NCBI RefSeq assembly: GCF_040907265.1
Contig: NZ_JBFOHP010000002.1
Span: 7,192,001 to 7,256,000 of the forward strand
Length of the DNA stretch: 64,000 bases
Origin: Streptomyces sclerotialus
GTDB lineage: Bacteria > Actinomycetota > Actinomycetes > Streptomycetales > Streptomycetaceae
Direction of reading: 5' to 3'
In this document: positions 34,037 through 46,636 of the stretch, piece after piece
Numbering within the stretch: the first letter of the stretch is position 1
How the letters are laid out: each line of letters opens with the position of its first letter
Made by a program: the position numbers and the translations under genes
The notes under the pieces: model-generated
The model's input: only the letters and a program-made list of their open reading frames with translations
Database searches by the model: none
What the model was told of the DNA's origin: nothing

Positions 34037-34268
34037 CTCTGGAAGAAGTTGAAATCGGCCTATCCGCCGAACAGAGAAGGTAGTCGCACTGATTTTATCT
34101 ACACAATCCCTCAAATGAGTGGCATGAAATAGGAATTGAGTGGATAGGCTCGCCGGAATAGCTGTGTCGTCGGCGCGCGATGACGGAACCCGGCGAAAGG
34201 TGCGCGGGCGTACAACGGCGCCCAGGAGGGGCGGCCGGCACGCCGCCCCTCCTACAGGAGCAGAGGGC
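34037..34268 (-). promoter_or_regulatory. AT-rich upstream region of the encapsulin shell operon
   Basis: This 232-bp gap has a clearly AT-richer stretch (about 34050-34160) than its surroundings. On the minus strand it holds GATAAAATC (-10-like) and TTGAGG, though their spacing is not ideal. GCCTATCC (34058-34065) and GGATAGGC (34142-34149) form an 8-bp inverted repeat. It probably carries the shell promoter, separating shell transcription from the upstream xylulokinase. Confidence 0.5.
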
Positions 34269-35699
34269 TCAGGCCCCGAAGAGCGGCCCCGCGGCAGTGA
34301 GGGTTCCCGACAGCCGCTCCCACGCGACCGCGTCCCGCTCCACCGCCTCGTAGCGCTCGCCCCGGTCCGTCCCCCAGCGCCGCGCCACCGCCGCCGGGTC
34401 CTCACCCAGCAACAGCCCCGCCGCCTGCGCCGCCGCACCCAACGCCACCAGCTCGCCTTCCCGGGGTACCACCACGGGCCGGCCCGACAGCCGCCGTACG
34501 GTGTCCCGCCAGGCCTGCCCGCGCGCCCCGCCGCCGATCAGCAGCAGCGGCTCGTCCGCCGCCGTCTCGGGCCCCGCCACCAGGTCCAGCGCCCGGAGCA
34601 ATGCGAACACCGCACCGTCGTACGCGGCCTGCAGCACCTGCCCGCCCGTGGTGTCGTGCCGCAGCCCGTGGAGCAGCCCCGTGGCATCGGGGAGGTTCGG
34701 CGTGCGCTCGCCGTCCAGGAACGGCAGCACCACCACCGAGCCGCCCGGCTCCACGGCCTCCCGGTCCCGGCCCAGCAGCGCCGCCGTCCGGTCCACCGCG
34801 AGCGTGCAGTTCAGGGTGCAGGCGAGCGGCAGCCAGTCGCCGCGCGCGTCCGCGAAGCCGGCGACCGTGCCCGTCGGGTCGGCGGGGCGGCGGCCGGTCA
34901 CCGCGTACACCGTCCCCGAGGTGCCGAGGCTGAGCACCGGGTGCCCGGGGCGCAGCCCGAGGCCGAGCGCCGCCGCCATGTTGTCGCCCGTACCGGCCGC
35001 CACGAGTGCGCCGCGCGGCAGCGGCAACGAGTCGGGGCGTACGGTCCCGGCCGCCTCACCGGGGCGCGCCACCCGCGGCAGCATCTCCGTACGCAGCCCC
35101 ACGTGGTCCAGGACGTCCGCGTCGTAGCTTCCGGTGGCGGAGGACCACCAGCCCGTCCCCGAGGCGTCCCCGCGGTCGGTGACGGCCTCGCCGGTCAGCC
35201 GCTCGGTCAGGTAGTCGTGCGGCAGCCGCACCGCTGCGGTGGCACGCGCCGCCGCCGGCTCCTCGGCGCGCAGCCACGCCCACTTGGCCACCGTGAACGA
35301 CGGCCCCGGCAGGCTGCCCACCCGCTCGGCCCACGCCTCGGGTCCGCCCAGCTCCTCGACGAGACGGCGGCTCTGCGGCGCCGGCCGTACGTCGTTCCAC
35401 AGCAGCGCGGGACGCACCGGACGGCCGGCCGTGTCCAGCGTGACCAGCCCGTGCTGCTGGCCCGCGACGGAGACGGCGGACACCTGCCGCGCGGCGTCCC
35501 CGCAGGCCGTCAGCGCCCGCCCGAGCGCCTCCCACCACTCCTCCGGGTCGCTCTCCTTGCCGGGCCCGGCGGTGACCGTGTGCGGCGCCTGGGCGCGCGC
35601 CGCCACCTCGCCCGACGCCGCGTCCACGACCAGCACCTTGGTGGACTGCGTGGAACTGTCCACGCCGACCACCAGCGGGCCCGCTCCCCACGCGCTCAT
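34269..35699 (-). CDS. xylB: Xylulokinase (FGGY family), possible encapsulin cargo
   Basis: A 476-residue sugar kinase that would phosphorylate D-xylulose to xylulose 5-phosphate. ATPase marks: [16 protein letters not shown] (phosphate-1), [12 protein letters not shown] (substrate Asp/Gln region), [23 protein letters not shown] (phosphate-2) and [16 protein letters not shown] (adenosine motif), then [23 protein letters not shown] 35699 is preceded by GGAGGAG. Xylulose kinases are one of the recognised cargo classes of Family 2B encapsulins. No obvious disordered N-terminal loading extension is visible here, so encapsulation is unproven. It is followed by the shell genes and preceded by an acetylxylan esterase. 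Confidence 0.92.
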   Translation of the reverse strand: MSAWGAGPLVVGVDSSTQSTKVLVVDAASGEVAARAQAPHTVTAGPGKESDPEEWWEALGRALTACGDAARQVSAVSVAGQQHGLVTLDTAGRPVRPALLWNDVRPAPQSRRLVEELGGPEAWAERVGSLPGPSFTVAKWAWLRAEEPAAARATAAVRLPHDYLTERLTGEAVTDRGDASGTGWWSSATGSYDADVLDHVGLRTEMLPRVARPGEAAGTVRPDSLPLPRGALVAAGTGDNMAAALGLGLRPGHPVLSLGTSGTVYAVTGRRPADPTGTVAGFADARGDWLPLACTLNCTLAVDRTAALLGRDREAVEPGGSVVVLPFLDGERTPNLPDATGLLHGLRHDTTGGQVLQAAYDGAVFALLRALDLVAGPETAADEPLLLIGGGARGQAWRDTVRRLSGRPVVVPREGELVALGAAAQAAGLLLGEDPAAVARRWGTDRGERYEAVERDAVAWERLSGTLTAAGPLFGA

Positions 35700-35760
35700 C
35701 GCCACTCCTCCCTCGGATGCCCGGCGCACGCCGCTGCTTCATGGACCGTCCGGCGCGGCC

Positions 35761-36726
35761 TCATGCGAACAGCTCCCGTACGAACATGACCTCGTCCGCC
35801 TGATGGTGCGCCCCGCCGCCCTCATGGCCGTTGAACCGCCACACCCGGAGGTCCTTCGGGCCCGCGTAATGGTGGTACGCGGCGAAGCCGGTGGAAGCCG
35901 GCGTGATGGTGTCGGCGAGGCCGGTACCGAAGAGCGCGGGGGCCTCCGCGCGGGCCGCGAAGTTCAGCCCGTCGAAATGGTCCAGCGTGTCCAGCGCGGT
36001 GTCGATGTGCAGCCGTTCCCCGGCGAAGTAGGCGGCCAGTTCGGTGTACGGACCGGCCTCGGCGATCTCCACGGCGCGCCGGATGTGGGCCATGAACGGC
36101 ACGCGTACCAGCGCGGCGGCGAGCCCGGGCACCAGCCCCGCCACCGCCAGCGCCTGTGCGCCGCCCTGGCTGTTGCCCTCCACGACGATGCGGTCCGGGT
36201 CCACCGCCGGGTGCTCGCGGGCCGCCTCCACGGCCCGTACGGCGTCCGTGTAGAGCCGCCGGAAGTAGCACTCGTCGGGGTCCAGGACTCCGCGCGTCAT
36301 CATCCCGCCCACGGACGGGTTGGCGGAGCCCACGGGGTCGGGGGTGTCGCCGGACCGGTTCGGGCCGGTCTGGCCCCGGGGGTCCATCACGAGGGTGGCG
36401 TACCCGGCGGCCGGCCACAGCAGCCAGTCGTGCGGCAGGCTGCGCCCGCCCCCGTAGCCCAGGTACCGCACGACACACGGGAGCGGCCGCGCCGCGCCGC
36501 GCGGCACCAGGAACCAGCCGCGGATGCGGTGCCCGCCGAAACCGGAGAACTCCAGGTCGTAGGTGTCGAGCAGGGCCAGGCCCACATCGACCGGGGTGAA
36601 GCGCACATCGAGCGGGAAGGTGCGCGTCTCCTTGAGGGTGCGCTGCCAGAAGGCGTCGAAGCCGGCCGGCTCGGGCCGGTCGGGACGGTAGGTACGCAGG
36701 TCTTCGAGGGGCATGTCGACGAACAC
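35761..36726 (-). CDS. Acetylxylan esterase (CE7, AXE1 family)
   Basis: A 321-residue alpha/beta hydrolase of the cephalosporin-C deacetylase/acetylxylan esterase group. The nucleophile elbow is VEGNSQGGAQAL; MDPRGQTGPNRSGD is the CE7 RGQ motif; the catalytic Asp and His fall in TGLADTITPAS and FNGHEGGG. There is no signal peptide, so it acts inside the cell on imported acetylated xylo-oligosaccharides or similar. GTG 36726 follows AGGAGA. It lies 61 bp upstream of xylulokinase on the same strand, supporting a xylan/xylose unit. Confidence 0.92.
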   Translation of the reverse strand: MFVDMPLEDLRTYRPDRPEPAGFDAFWQRTLKETRTFPLDVRFTPVDVGLALLDTYDLEFSGFGGHRIRGWFLVPRGAARPLPCVVRYLGYGGGRSLPHDWLLWPAAGYATLVMDPRGQTGPNRSGDTPDPVGSANPSVGGMMTRGVLDPDECYFRRLYTDAVRAVEAAREHPAVDPDRIVVEGNSQGGAQALAVAGLVPGLAAALVRVPFMAHIRRAVEIAEAGPYTELAAYFAGERLHIDTALDTLDHFDGLNFAARAEAPALFGTGLADTITPASTGFAAYHHYAGPKDLRVWRFNGHEGGGAHHQADEVMFVRELFA

Positions 36727-36840
36727 CGGCGGTCTCCTGAGGCTCGGGGAAATCCGATCACCGGACACCATGCCCCGGCGGCGGCCGGTCCGACCACGGG
36801 CGGGTGGCACGCGTCCGCGTACACCACCCGCCCGTACGGC

Positions 36841-37683
36841 TCACCGGTCCACGCGCTTGCCCTCCGGGCCGGTGTCGACGACCTCACCGACCTCGGCCGC
36901 CGCCGGGTCCAGTACGCGGGCCAGGAAGGTACGCGTGCGCTCGTGCTGCGGTGCGCCCACCACCCGGTCCGGCGGCCCCTGCTCGACGATCACCCCGCCG
37001 TCCATGAAGACCACCCGGTCGGCGACCTCCCGGGCGAAGCTCATCTCGTGCGTGACGACGAGCATCGTCATGCCCTCGTCGGCGAGCGACCGCATGACGG
37101 CGAGCACGTCACCCACGAGCTCCGGGTCGAGCGCGGAGGTCGGCTCGTCGAAGAGCATCAGCTCCGGGTCCATGGAGAGCGCACGGGCGATGGCCACCCG
37201 CTGCTGCTGGCCCCCGGAGAGCTGCGCCGGGTAGGAGTGCTCCTTGTCGCTCAGCCCGACGCGTGCCAGGTTGGCCCGCGCGGTCCGTTCCGCCTCGGCC
37301 TTCTCCCGGCGCAGCACCCGCCGCTGGGCGATCGTGAGGTTCTCCAGCGCGGTCAGGTGCGGGAAGAGGTTGAAGGACTGGAAGACCATCCCGATCCGGC
37401 GCCGTACCCGGTCGATGTCCACGTCCGGGTCGGTGACCTCGGTACCGGCCACCGTGACCCGCCCCGAGGTGGGCTCCTCCAGCAGGTTCACACAGCGCAG
37501 CAGCGTCGACTTCCCCGAGCCCGAGGGCCCGATGACGCACACCACCTCGCCGCGCCGCACCGTGAAGTCGATGCCCTTGAGCACTTCGAGGTCGCCGAAG
37601 GACTTGTGCAGCCCGGTGACCTCGATGGCGGTCGCGTCCCCGGCCGCCGGCGTCCCGTGTGCCTTCGCTGCGTCGGTCGTCAT
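36841..37683 (-). CDS. Polar amino-acid ABC transporter ATP-binding protein (GlnQ/GluA-like)
   Basis: A 280-residue ATPase. Walker A is GPSGSGKST, the Q-loop [14 protein letters not shown], the signature [15 protein letters not shown], Walker [15 protein letters not shown] and the H-loop VVTHEMSFA, all classical for polar amino-acid importers. ATG 37683 follows AGGTGA; GTG 37692, which overlaps the permease stop, is an alternative start. It is the last gene of a three-gene transporter operon. Confidence 0.93.
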   Translation of the reverse strand: MTTDAAKAHGTPAAGDATAIEVTGLHKSFGDLEVLKGIDFTVRRGEVVCVIGPSGSGKSTLLRCVNLLEEPTSGRVTVAGTEVTDPDVDIDRVRRRIGMVFQSFNLFPHLTALENLTIAQRRVLRREKAEAERTARANLARVGLSDKEHSYPAQLSGGQQQRVAIARALSMDPELMLFDEPTSALDPELVGDVLAVMRSLADEGMTMLVVTHEMSFAREVADRVVFMDGGVIVEQGPPDRVVGAPQHERTRTFLARVLDPAAAEVGEVVDTGPEGKRVDR

Positions 37684-37688
37684 GCCGG

Positions 37689-38474
37689 TCACCTGGCCTT
37701 TGCCGTACGGGCCTCGAGCCGCCGGACCAGATGGCCGAGCGGGAGGGTGATGACGAGGTAGAGCAGGCCCGCCACCAGGATCGGGGTGAGGCTCTTGTAC
37801 TGGTTGAGCGCGTCCCGGCCGAAGTTGGCCAGCTCGTACTGGCCGATCGAGAGGCCCAGCAGGTACACCAGCGAGGAGTCCTTGGTGAGCAGGATCAGCT
37901 CGTTGGTGAGCGGCGGCAGGACGATGCGGAAGGCCTGCGGGATGACGATGGAGACCATGGCCCGGCCGTGCGACATGCCGAGCGAGCGGGCCGCCTCGGT
38001 CTGCCCCTTGGGCACGGCCCGGATGCCCGCCCTGATGGTCTCCGCCATGTAGGCCGCGCCGACCAGCCCGAGGGAGAGCATCACGGTGATGTACTGGTCC
38101 AGCGCCACCTCGAAGGCGAGCGGCACACCGAAGCCCAGCGCGATGAAGACCAGAAGGGCGGGCACGCCGCGGAAGAACTCGATGTACGTGACGGCGATCC
38201 AGCGGTACGGCGGCACCGACGAGAGTCGCATCAGCGCCAGGACCAGTCCGAGCACCAGGCCGAACCCGAAGCCGAGCAGGGTGTAGATGACCGTGTTGAC
38301 CAGCGCGGTGATGAGGATGTCGGGGAACAGGTCCTGGACGATGCGGACGTCGAAGAACGCCCGTTGCAACTGCTCCCAGTCGGCGACCAGCGCGACGACG
38401 ACCACGACGAGGACCAGAAGGGCGTACTGCGACCCGCGGACCGCGCGGGTCCGCTGCCGTTTGGACAGGGGCAT
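37689..38474 (-). CDS. Polar amino-acid ABC transporter permease
   Basis: A 261-residue His/Glu/Gln/Arg-type permease. Hydrophobic segments are at about residues 18-38, 55-80, 92-115, 125-150 and 210-245. The EAA loop is [20 protein letters not shown]. The pattern [20 protein letters not shown] (after residue 88) is the usual start of the HEQRo family domain. Only one permease gene is present, so it probably acts as a homodimer. The stop overlaps the alternative ATPase start. Confidence 0.92.
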   Translation of the reverse strand: MPLSKRQRTRAVRGSQYALLVLVVVVVALVADWEQLQRAFFDVRIVQDLFPDILITALVNTVIYTLLGFGFGLVLGLVLALMRLSSVPPYRWIAVTYIEFFRGVPALLVFIALGFGVPLAFEVALDQYITVMLSLGLVGAAYMAETIRAGIRAVPKGQTEAARSLGMSHGRAMVSIVIPQAFRIVLPPLTNELILLTKDSSLVYLLGLSIGQYELANFGRDALNQYKSLTPILVAGLLYLVITLPLGHLVRRLEARTAKAR

Positions 38475-38508
38475 GCGTGCAGAGCTCCTCAGTGGTGGAC
38501 GGCGCGGA

Positions 38509-39306
38509 TCAGCTCTGCGGAGTGGTGCCGAACCACTTCTTGTAGATGCGGTCGTAACTGCCGTCGGACTTCGCCTTCTTCAGCGAGGCGTTGATCTGCT
38601 TCAGCAGCGCGTCGTTACCCTTGCGCACGCCGATCCCGTAGTGCTCTCCCGTGTCGAACTCGGCGGTGACCTCGGTGTCGGGGTTGGCCTTGACGTAGTC
38701 GAGCAGCACACCGTTGTCGTTGATGCCGGCGTCCACCTTGCCGGTCTTGACCGCGGTGAGCAGCAGCCCGAGGTCCTCGTACTCCACGAGGTCCACGTCG
38801 TCGCCCGCGTGCTTCTTGGCGTAGACGCCGCCGGTGGTGGCCTTCTGGTAGCCGAGCGTCTTGCCCCTGAGGTCCTCGAGCTTCTTGTAGGGCTCGCCCT
38901 TCTTCGTGATGAGCGCCTGGGTGGCGTTGAAGTACGGGTCGGAGAAGCCCATGACCTTCTTGCGCTCGGGCGTGATCGTCATGCCCGCCGCGGCCAGGTC
39001 GCACTTGCGAATGTTGAAGTCCTGGCCGGTCTCGATGCCCTCGAAGGGCGTGTTCACGATCTCCTGCTTGACCTTCATGTCCTTGGCCACGAGGTCCACG
39101 AGGTCCACGTCGAATCCGACGATCTTGTCGCCCTTCTTCACCTGGAACGGCGCGTACGGCAGGTGCGTACAGGTCTTGAGCGTCCCCTTGGACACCAGCT
39201 GCAATCCGGAACCCTGGTTCCCCTCGGACTTCGTGCTGGTGCAGCCGGCCGCCAGGGCGACGGCCGCGACGACGGCTATGACAGGCAGCGACGAGCGAGC
39301 TGACAC
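38509..39306 (-). CDS. Polar amino-acid ABC transporter substrate-binding lipoprotein
   Basis: A 265-residue SBP_bac_3 lipoprotein. The lipobox is LAAGC at about residue 22. The ligand-binding pattern is GFDVDLVDLVAKDM, DLAAAGMTITPERKKVMGFSDPYF, and C-terminal INASLKKAKSDGSYDRIYKKWFG. The ligand is likely an acidic or polar amino acid. GTG 39306 is preceded by GGAGGA. It heads the operon with a 34-bp gap to the permease. Confidence 0.93.
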   Translation of the reverse strand: MSARSSLPVIAVVAAVALAAGCTSTKSEGNQGSGLQLVSKGTLKTCTHLPYAPFQVKKGDKIVGFDVDLVDLVAKDMKVKQEIVNTPFEGIETGQDFNIRKCDLAAAGMTITPERKKVMGFSDPYFNATQALITKKGEPYKKLEDLRGKTLGYQKATTGGVYAKKHAGDDVDLVEYEDLGLLLTAVKTGKVDAGINDNGVLLDYVKANPDTEVTAEFDTGEHYGIGVRKGNDALLKQINASLKKAKSDGSYDRIYKKWFGTTPQS

Positions 39307-39444
39307 CGGTCCTCCAGGGGGACGTGAAGATCAACAGCGGGGTATTGACACCGAGTTGGGCTGAATCCTGCCACCGGCCGTCTCCGCTGTCTCCGGCGCG
39401 AGGGTTGCGTCTGCATAACGACCTTGATCCGTACGCGCACGGAA

Positions 39445-39471
39445 CGGCCCCGCCGCACATGGACGGGGCCG
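39445..39471 (-). terminator. Hairpin downstream of homocysteine methyltransferase
   Basis: CGGCCCCG (39445-39452) pairs with CGGGGCCG (39464-39471), 11-nt loop, 17 bp past the stop of the upstream minus-strand gene. It separates that gene from the amino-acid transporter operon. Confidence 0.6.
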
Positions 39472-39488
39472 CGGTTCGCCGAGGGGTG

Positions 39489-40409
39489 TCAGGGGGAGAC
39501 GAGGCCGGCGAGGGCGGAGACGGAGTCGGGGCCCACGCGGCAGCAGCCACCGATGAGGCGTGCGCCGCCCGCGGTCCACGCCGTCACCCGTTCCGGCGTG
39601 AAGGTCGCGTGACCGCGCCACGCACGCGCCTGCGCGTCCCACTCCTCACCGCTGTTCGGGTAGACCACGACAGGCTTGCCGGTCACCCGCGCCGCCAGCT
39701 CCACCGCCGCGTCCGCGTCCTCCGGTACGCAGCAGTTGACCCCGACGGCCACGATCTCCGCCGCCTCGGCGGCGAGCGCGAAAGCCTCCTCCAGCGGCTG
39801 CCCGGCCCGCGTCCGGTCGCCCTCGACGCTGTACGACAGCCAGGCCGGCACACCGAGGCCGCGCACCGCGCGCACCAGCGCCCGGCCCTCGTCCGCGTCC
39901 GGCACCGTCTCCAGCGCGAACACGTCGGGCTCCGCCGCCGCCAGCACCTCCAGCCGCGGCCGGTGGAACCGCTCCAGCTCGTCGACGCCCAGCCCGTACC
40001 GGCCGCGGTACTCGGAGCCGTCCGCGAGCATCGCGCCGTACGGACCCGCCGAGGCGGCGACGTACAGGGGGCCGGGCACGCCGCCCTCCGTGGCGCGCCG
40101 GGCCGCCTCCCGGGCCAGCTCCACACTGCGGCGCAACAGCCCGGCCGCCGCCTCGCGGCCGATGCCGCGCCGCGCGAAGCCCTCGAACGTGGCCTGGTAG
40201 CTGGACGTGATGGCGACCTGCGCGCCGGCTTCGTAGTACGCCTGGTGCGCGGCGGTGATCGCCTCCGGCTGTTCGGCGAGCAGCCGGGCCGACCACAGCT
40301 CGTCACTGAGGTCGTGCCCGGCCGATTCCAGCTGGTTGGACAGCCCGCCGTCGAGGACGACGGGGCCGCGGGCCAGGGCCGCCGCGAAGGCGGGGGAGGT
40401 AGTGCTCAT
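39489..40409 (-). CDS. mmuM: Homocysteine S-methyltransferase
   Basis: A 306-residue cobalamin-independent methyltransferase that moves a methyl group from S-methylmethionine (or SAM) to homocysteine. The zinc-site cysteines are visible in VGVNCCVPEDA and LIGGCCRVGPDSV; VLDGGLSNQLESAGHDLSD and SSYQATFEGFARRG are other family blocks. It starts 13 bp after the beta-galactosidase stop, so the two may be co-transcribed although their functions are unrelated. Confidence 0.94.
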   Translation of the reverse strand: MSTTSPAFAAALARGPVVLDGGLSNQLESAGHDLSDELWSARLLAEQPEAITAAHQAYYEAGAQVAITSSYQATFEGFARRGIGREAAAGLLRRSVELAREAARRATEGGVPGPLYVAASAGPYGAMLADGSEYRGRYGLGVDELERFHRPRLEVLAAAEPDVFALETVPDADEGRALVRAVRGLGVPAWLSYSVEGDRTRAGQPLEEAFALAAEAAEIVAVGVNCCVPEDADAAVELAARVTGKPVVVYPNSGEEWDAQARAWRGHATFTPERVTAWTAGGARLIGGCCRVGPDSVSALAGLVSP

Positions 40410-40422
40410 GTCGAGCAGCCTG

Positions 40423-44632
<4,210 letters not shown>

Positions 44633-44636
<4 letters not shown>

Positions 44637-45184
44637 GCCGCCACTCGCACGGGCGCGCGGTCCAGCGCCGCCGCGAACTGGCCGAGCACGCCGTCCAGTG
44701 CCTCGCGGGTCTCCGCTGCCACGTGGACCCCGCCGTCCTCCCGCACGGTGATGTCGCGGTCGAGGACGAACCAGCCCTGCACGATGTGCGAGGCGCCCAT
44801 CGAGGACAGCACGGGCCGCAGCGCGTAGTCGATCGCGAGGACGTGCGCGGTGGACCCGCCGGTGGCCAGCGGCAGCACGGTCTTCCCGGTCAGCGCGTAC
44901 TGGGGGAGCAGGTCGAGGAGGGACTTCAGCAGGCCGGAGTACGCGGCCTTGTAGACGGGCGTGCCGATGACGATGCCGTCGGCGCGCTCGACGAGCCGGG
45001 TGGCCCGGACGATCGCCGGGTGTGCGAAGTCCGCGCCCAGCAGGGCTTCGGGAGGCAGCGTACGGACGTCCAGGGGGATCACTTCGTGTCCCTGTGCGAC
45101 GAGCTCGGCGTCCAGGTGGCGCAGCAGTCGCGCCGTACGGGACGTGGGGGAGGGGCTGCCGGAGAGGGACAGCACGGTGGCCAT
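44633..45184 (-). CDS. ssuE: NADPH-dependent FMN reductase SsuE
   Basis: A 183-residue flavodoxin-like FMN reductase that supplies reduced FMN to flavin monooxygenases. The FMN phosphate loop is LSGSPSPTSRTARLL, followed by GIVIGTPVYKAAYSGLLK and VLPLATGGSTAHVLAIDYAL, the SsuE signature. GAGGTGA lies 6 bp before ATG 45184. It should provide FMNH2 to the SfnG-like and DszC-like enzymes upstream. A 213-bp gap with tandem repeats separates it from the DszC-like gene. Confidence 0.93.
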
Positions 45185-45235
45185 GGAAGTTCACCTCGAA
45201 GTGTGTAGCGGTGCGGGACCTGTGGTGTGCGCTCA

Positions 45236-45335
45236 CGAGTACCGAGCGAGCGCGGCCTTACGAGTACGGAGCGGGAACGGCTTGTCGAGTACCGAGCGGA
45301 AACGGCCTTATGAGTACGGGGCGGGCGCGGCCCTA
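45236..45335. repeat. Four tandem copies of a 25-bp repeat
   Basis: Units start at 45236, 45261, 45286 and 45311 and read CGAGTACCGAGCGAGCGCGG plus CCTTA, with a few substitutions in each. A partial fifth copy (CCTTACGAGTACC) forms the 3' end of the DszC-like gene at 45395-45407, including its stop codon. The array lies between two genes of one operon. There are no spacers, so it is not a CRISPR. Confidence 0.9.
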
Positions 45336-45397
45336 CGGGCGCGCGGGCTCACGAGCAGCAGTGGGCCCGCGCACCCGTGTACGAGCAGGGTCCGGCC

Positions 45398-46636
45398 TTA
45401 CGAGTACCAGGTCGGCTGCGGCAGCTCGCCCGTGAGGACGAAGCGGCCGACCTCGCGGCGCTTGTAGGCGACGGGGTCGTGGAGGGTGTGCGTACGGATG
45501 TTGCGCCAGAAGCGGTCCAGGCCCTCGGCGGTGGCCGTGGACCGCGCCCCGGTGACCTCGAAGATCCGGTTCGCCACCTCCAGGGCCACGTCCGTGGCCC
45601 GCGCCTTCACGGCCGCGACCCGCACCTCGTGCTCACCGCGGGCCTGCTCGGTCACCGCATCGGGGTCCGCGTGCAGCTCCCAGCCCTCCTCGGCCACCTG
45701 GTCGGCCAGCGCCTCGGCCGCCCACAGCTTCGCCGTCAGGTCCCCGTAGGCGTCGATGACGTACGGCTCGTCGACGGCCTGCTCGTGACCGCCGTGCAGC
45801 CACGAGCGGGACTTGGTACGGGTGTAGGTCCGGGCGGTCTCCAGGGCGCCGGCCGCGATCCCCAGGTAGAAGTGCGCGAACACCAGCTGGATCGTGGGCA
45901 CGTTGAGTGTGTTGTAGACACGTCGCTGGAACGACTTGTCGACGTAGCCCGCCGCCGCGCTCCACGGGACGCGCACCCCGTCGATCGTCACACTGCCGCT
46001 CTCGGTGAGCCGCTGACCGATGTTGTCCCAGTCGTCGTGGAAGGTCAGGCCCGCGCTGTCGGACGGCACGATGGCGAAGACATGGTCGCCGTCGGGGTTG
46101 CCGGGTCCGACGCTGCCCTCCAGGACGCCTTCCAGCACGGTGACGTCGGAGACCTTGCTCCCGGTGGAGAACGACTTGCGGCCGGTGAAGGTGAGCGTCT
46201 CGCCCTCGTCCCGCACGGCCACGTCGTTGTCGCGCGGGTTGACGGCGCCTCCGAAGAACCAGCGGTTGCGGGCGGCCTCGGCCTCGACCTGTTCCCACTG
46301 CTCCCGGGTGCCGACCAGCCGGGCGGCCCAGTTCCACAGGTAGTGGTAGCCGAGCAGCTGGCCGATCGAGCCGTCGGCCTTGGCGACCTCGCGGATCACC
46401 CGGTACGCGGTCGGCCAGTTCTGGCCGCCCCCGCCGTGCTCGACCGGCCCCAGCAGGGTGACCAGCCCGGAGTCCTTGAGCAGCTGGACCTCTTCGTACG
46501 GAGTGGCGCCGGCCCGGTCCCGGGCCGCGGCGTCGGTCGCGAGGACGGCGGCGACCTCGGCGGCGCGGTCGATCCAGGCCCCCGGGGTGGCGGGTGCGGG
46601 ACGCTGCTGCCAGTCGGTGTGCGCGGCGGTGCTCAT
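45398..46636 (-). CDS. DszC/SfnB-like acyl-CoA-dehydrogenase-fold monooxygenase
   Basis: A 412-residue flavin monooxygenase of the acyl-CoA dehydrogenase fold, close to the dibenzothiophene monooxygenase DszC group. Marks are GLVTLLGPVEHGGGGQNWPT, FFGGAVNPRDNDVAVRDEG, FTGRKSFSTGSKVSDVTVLE, DDWDNIGQRLTESGSV, YTRTKSRSWLHGG and LHDPVAYKRREVGRFVLTG. It probably oxygenates an organosulfur compound with FMNH2 from SsuE. ATG 46636 overlaps the stop of the SfnG-like gene. The 3' end carries a copy of the repeat described at 45236. Confidence 0.9.
   Translation of the reverse strand: MSTAAHTDWQQRPAPATPGAWIDRAAEVAAVLATDAAARDRAGATPYEEVQLLKDSGLVTLLGPVEHGGGGQNWPTAYRVIREVAKADGSIGQLLGYHYLWNWAARLVGTREQWEQVEAEAARNRWFFGGAVNPRDNDVAVRDEGETLTFTGRKSFSTGSKVSDVTVLEGVLEGSVGPGNPDGDHVFAIVPSDSAGLTFHDDWDNIGQRLTESGSVTIDGVRVPWSAAAGYVDKSFQRRVYNTLNVPTIQLVFAHFYLGIAAGALETARTYTRTKSRSWLHGGHEQAVDEPYVIDAYGDLTAKLWAAEALADQVAEEGWELHADPDAVTEQARGEHEVRVAAVKARATDVALEVANRIFEVTGARSTATAEGLDRFWRNIRTHTLHDPVAYKRREVGRFVLTGELPQPTWYS

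Noticed and set aside
35700..35742. A disordered N-terminal cargo-loading extension of the xylulokinase
   Set aside because: Upstream in-frame codons add only about ten residues, and GGAGGAG places the start at 35699.
45236..45335. CRISPR-like repeats
   Set aside because: The units are directly adjacent, 25 bp long and without spacers, and no cas genes are present.
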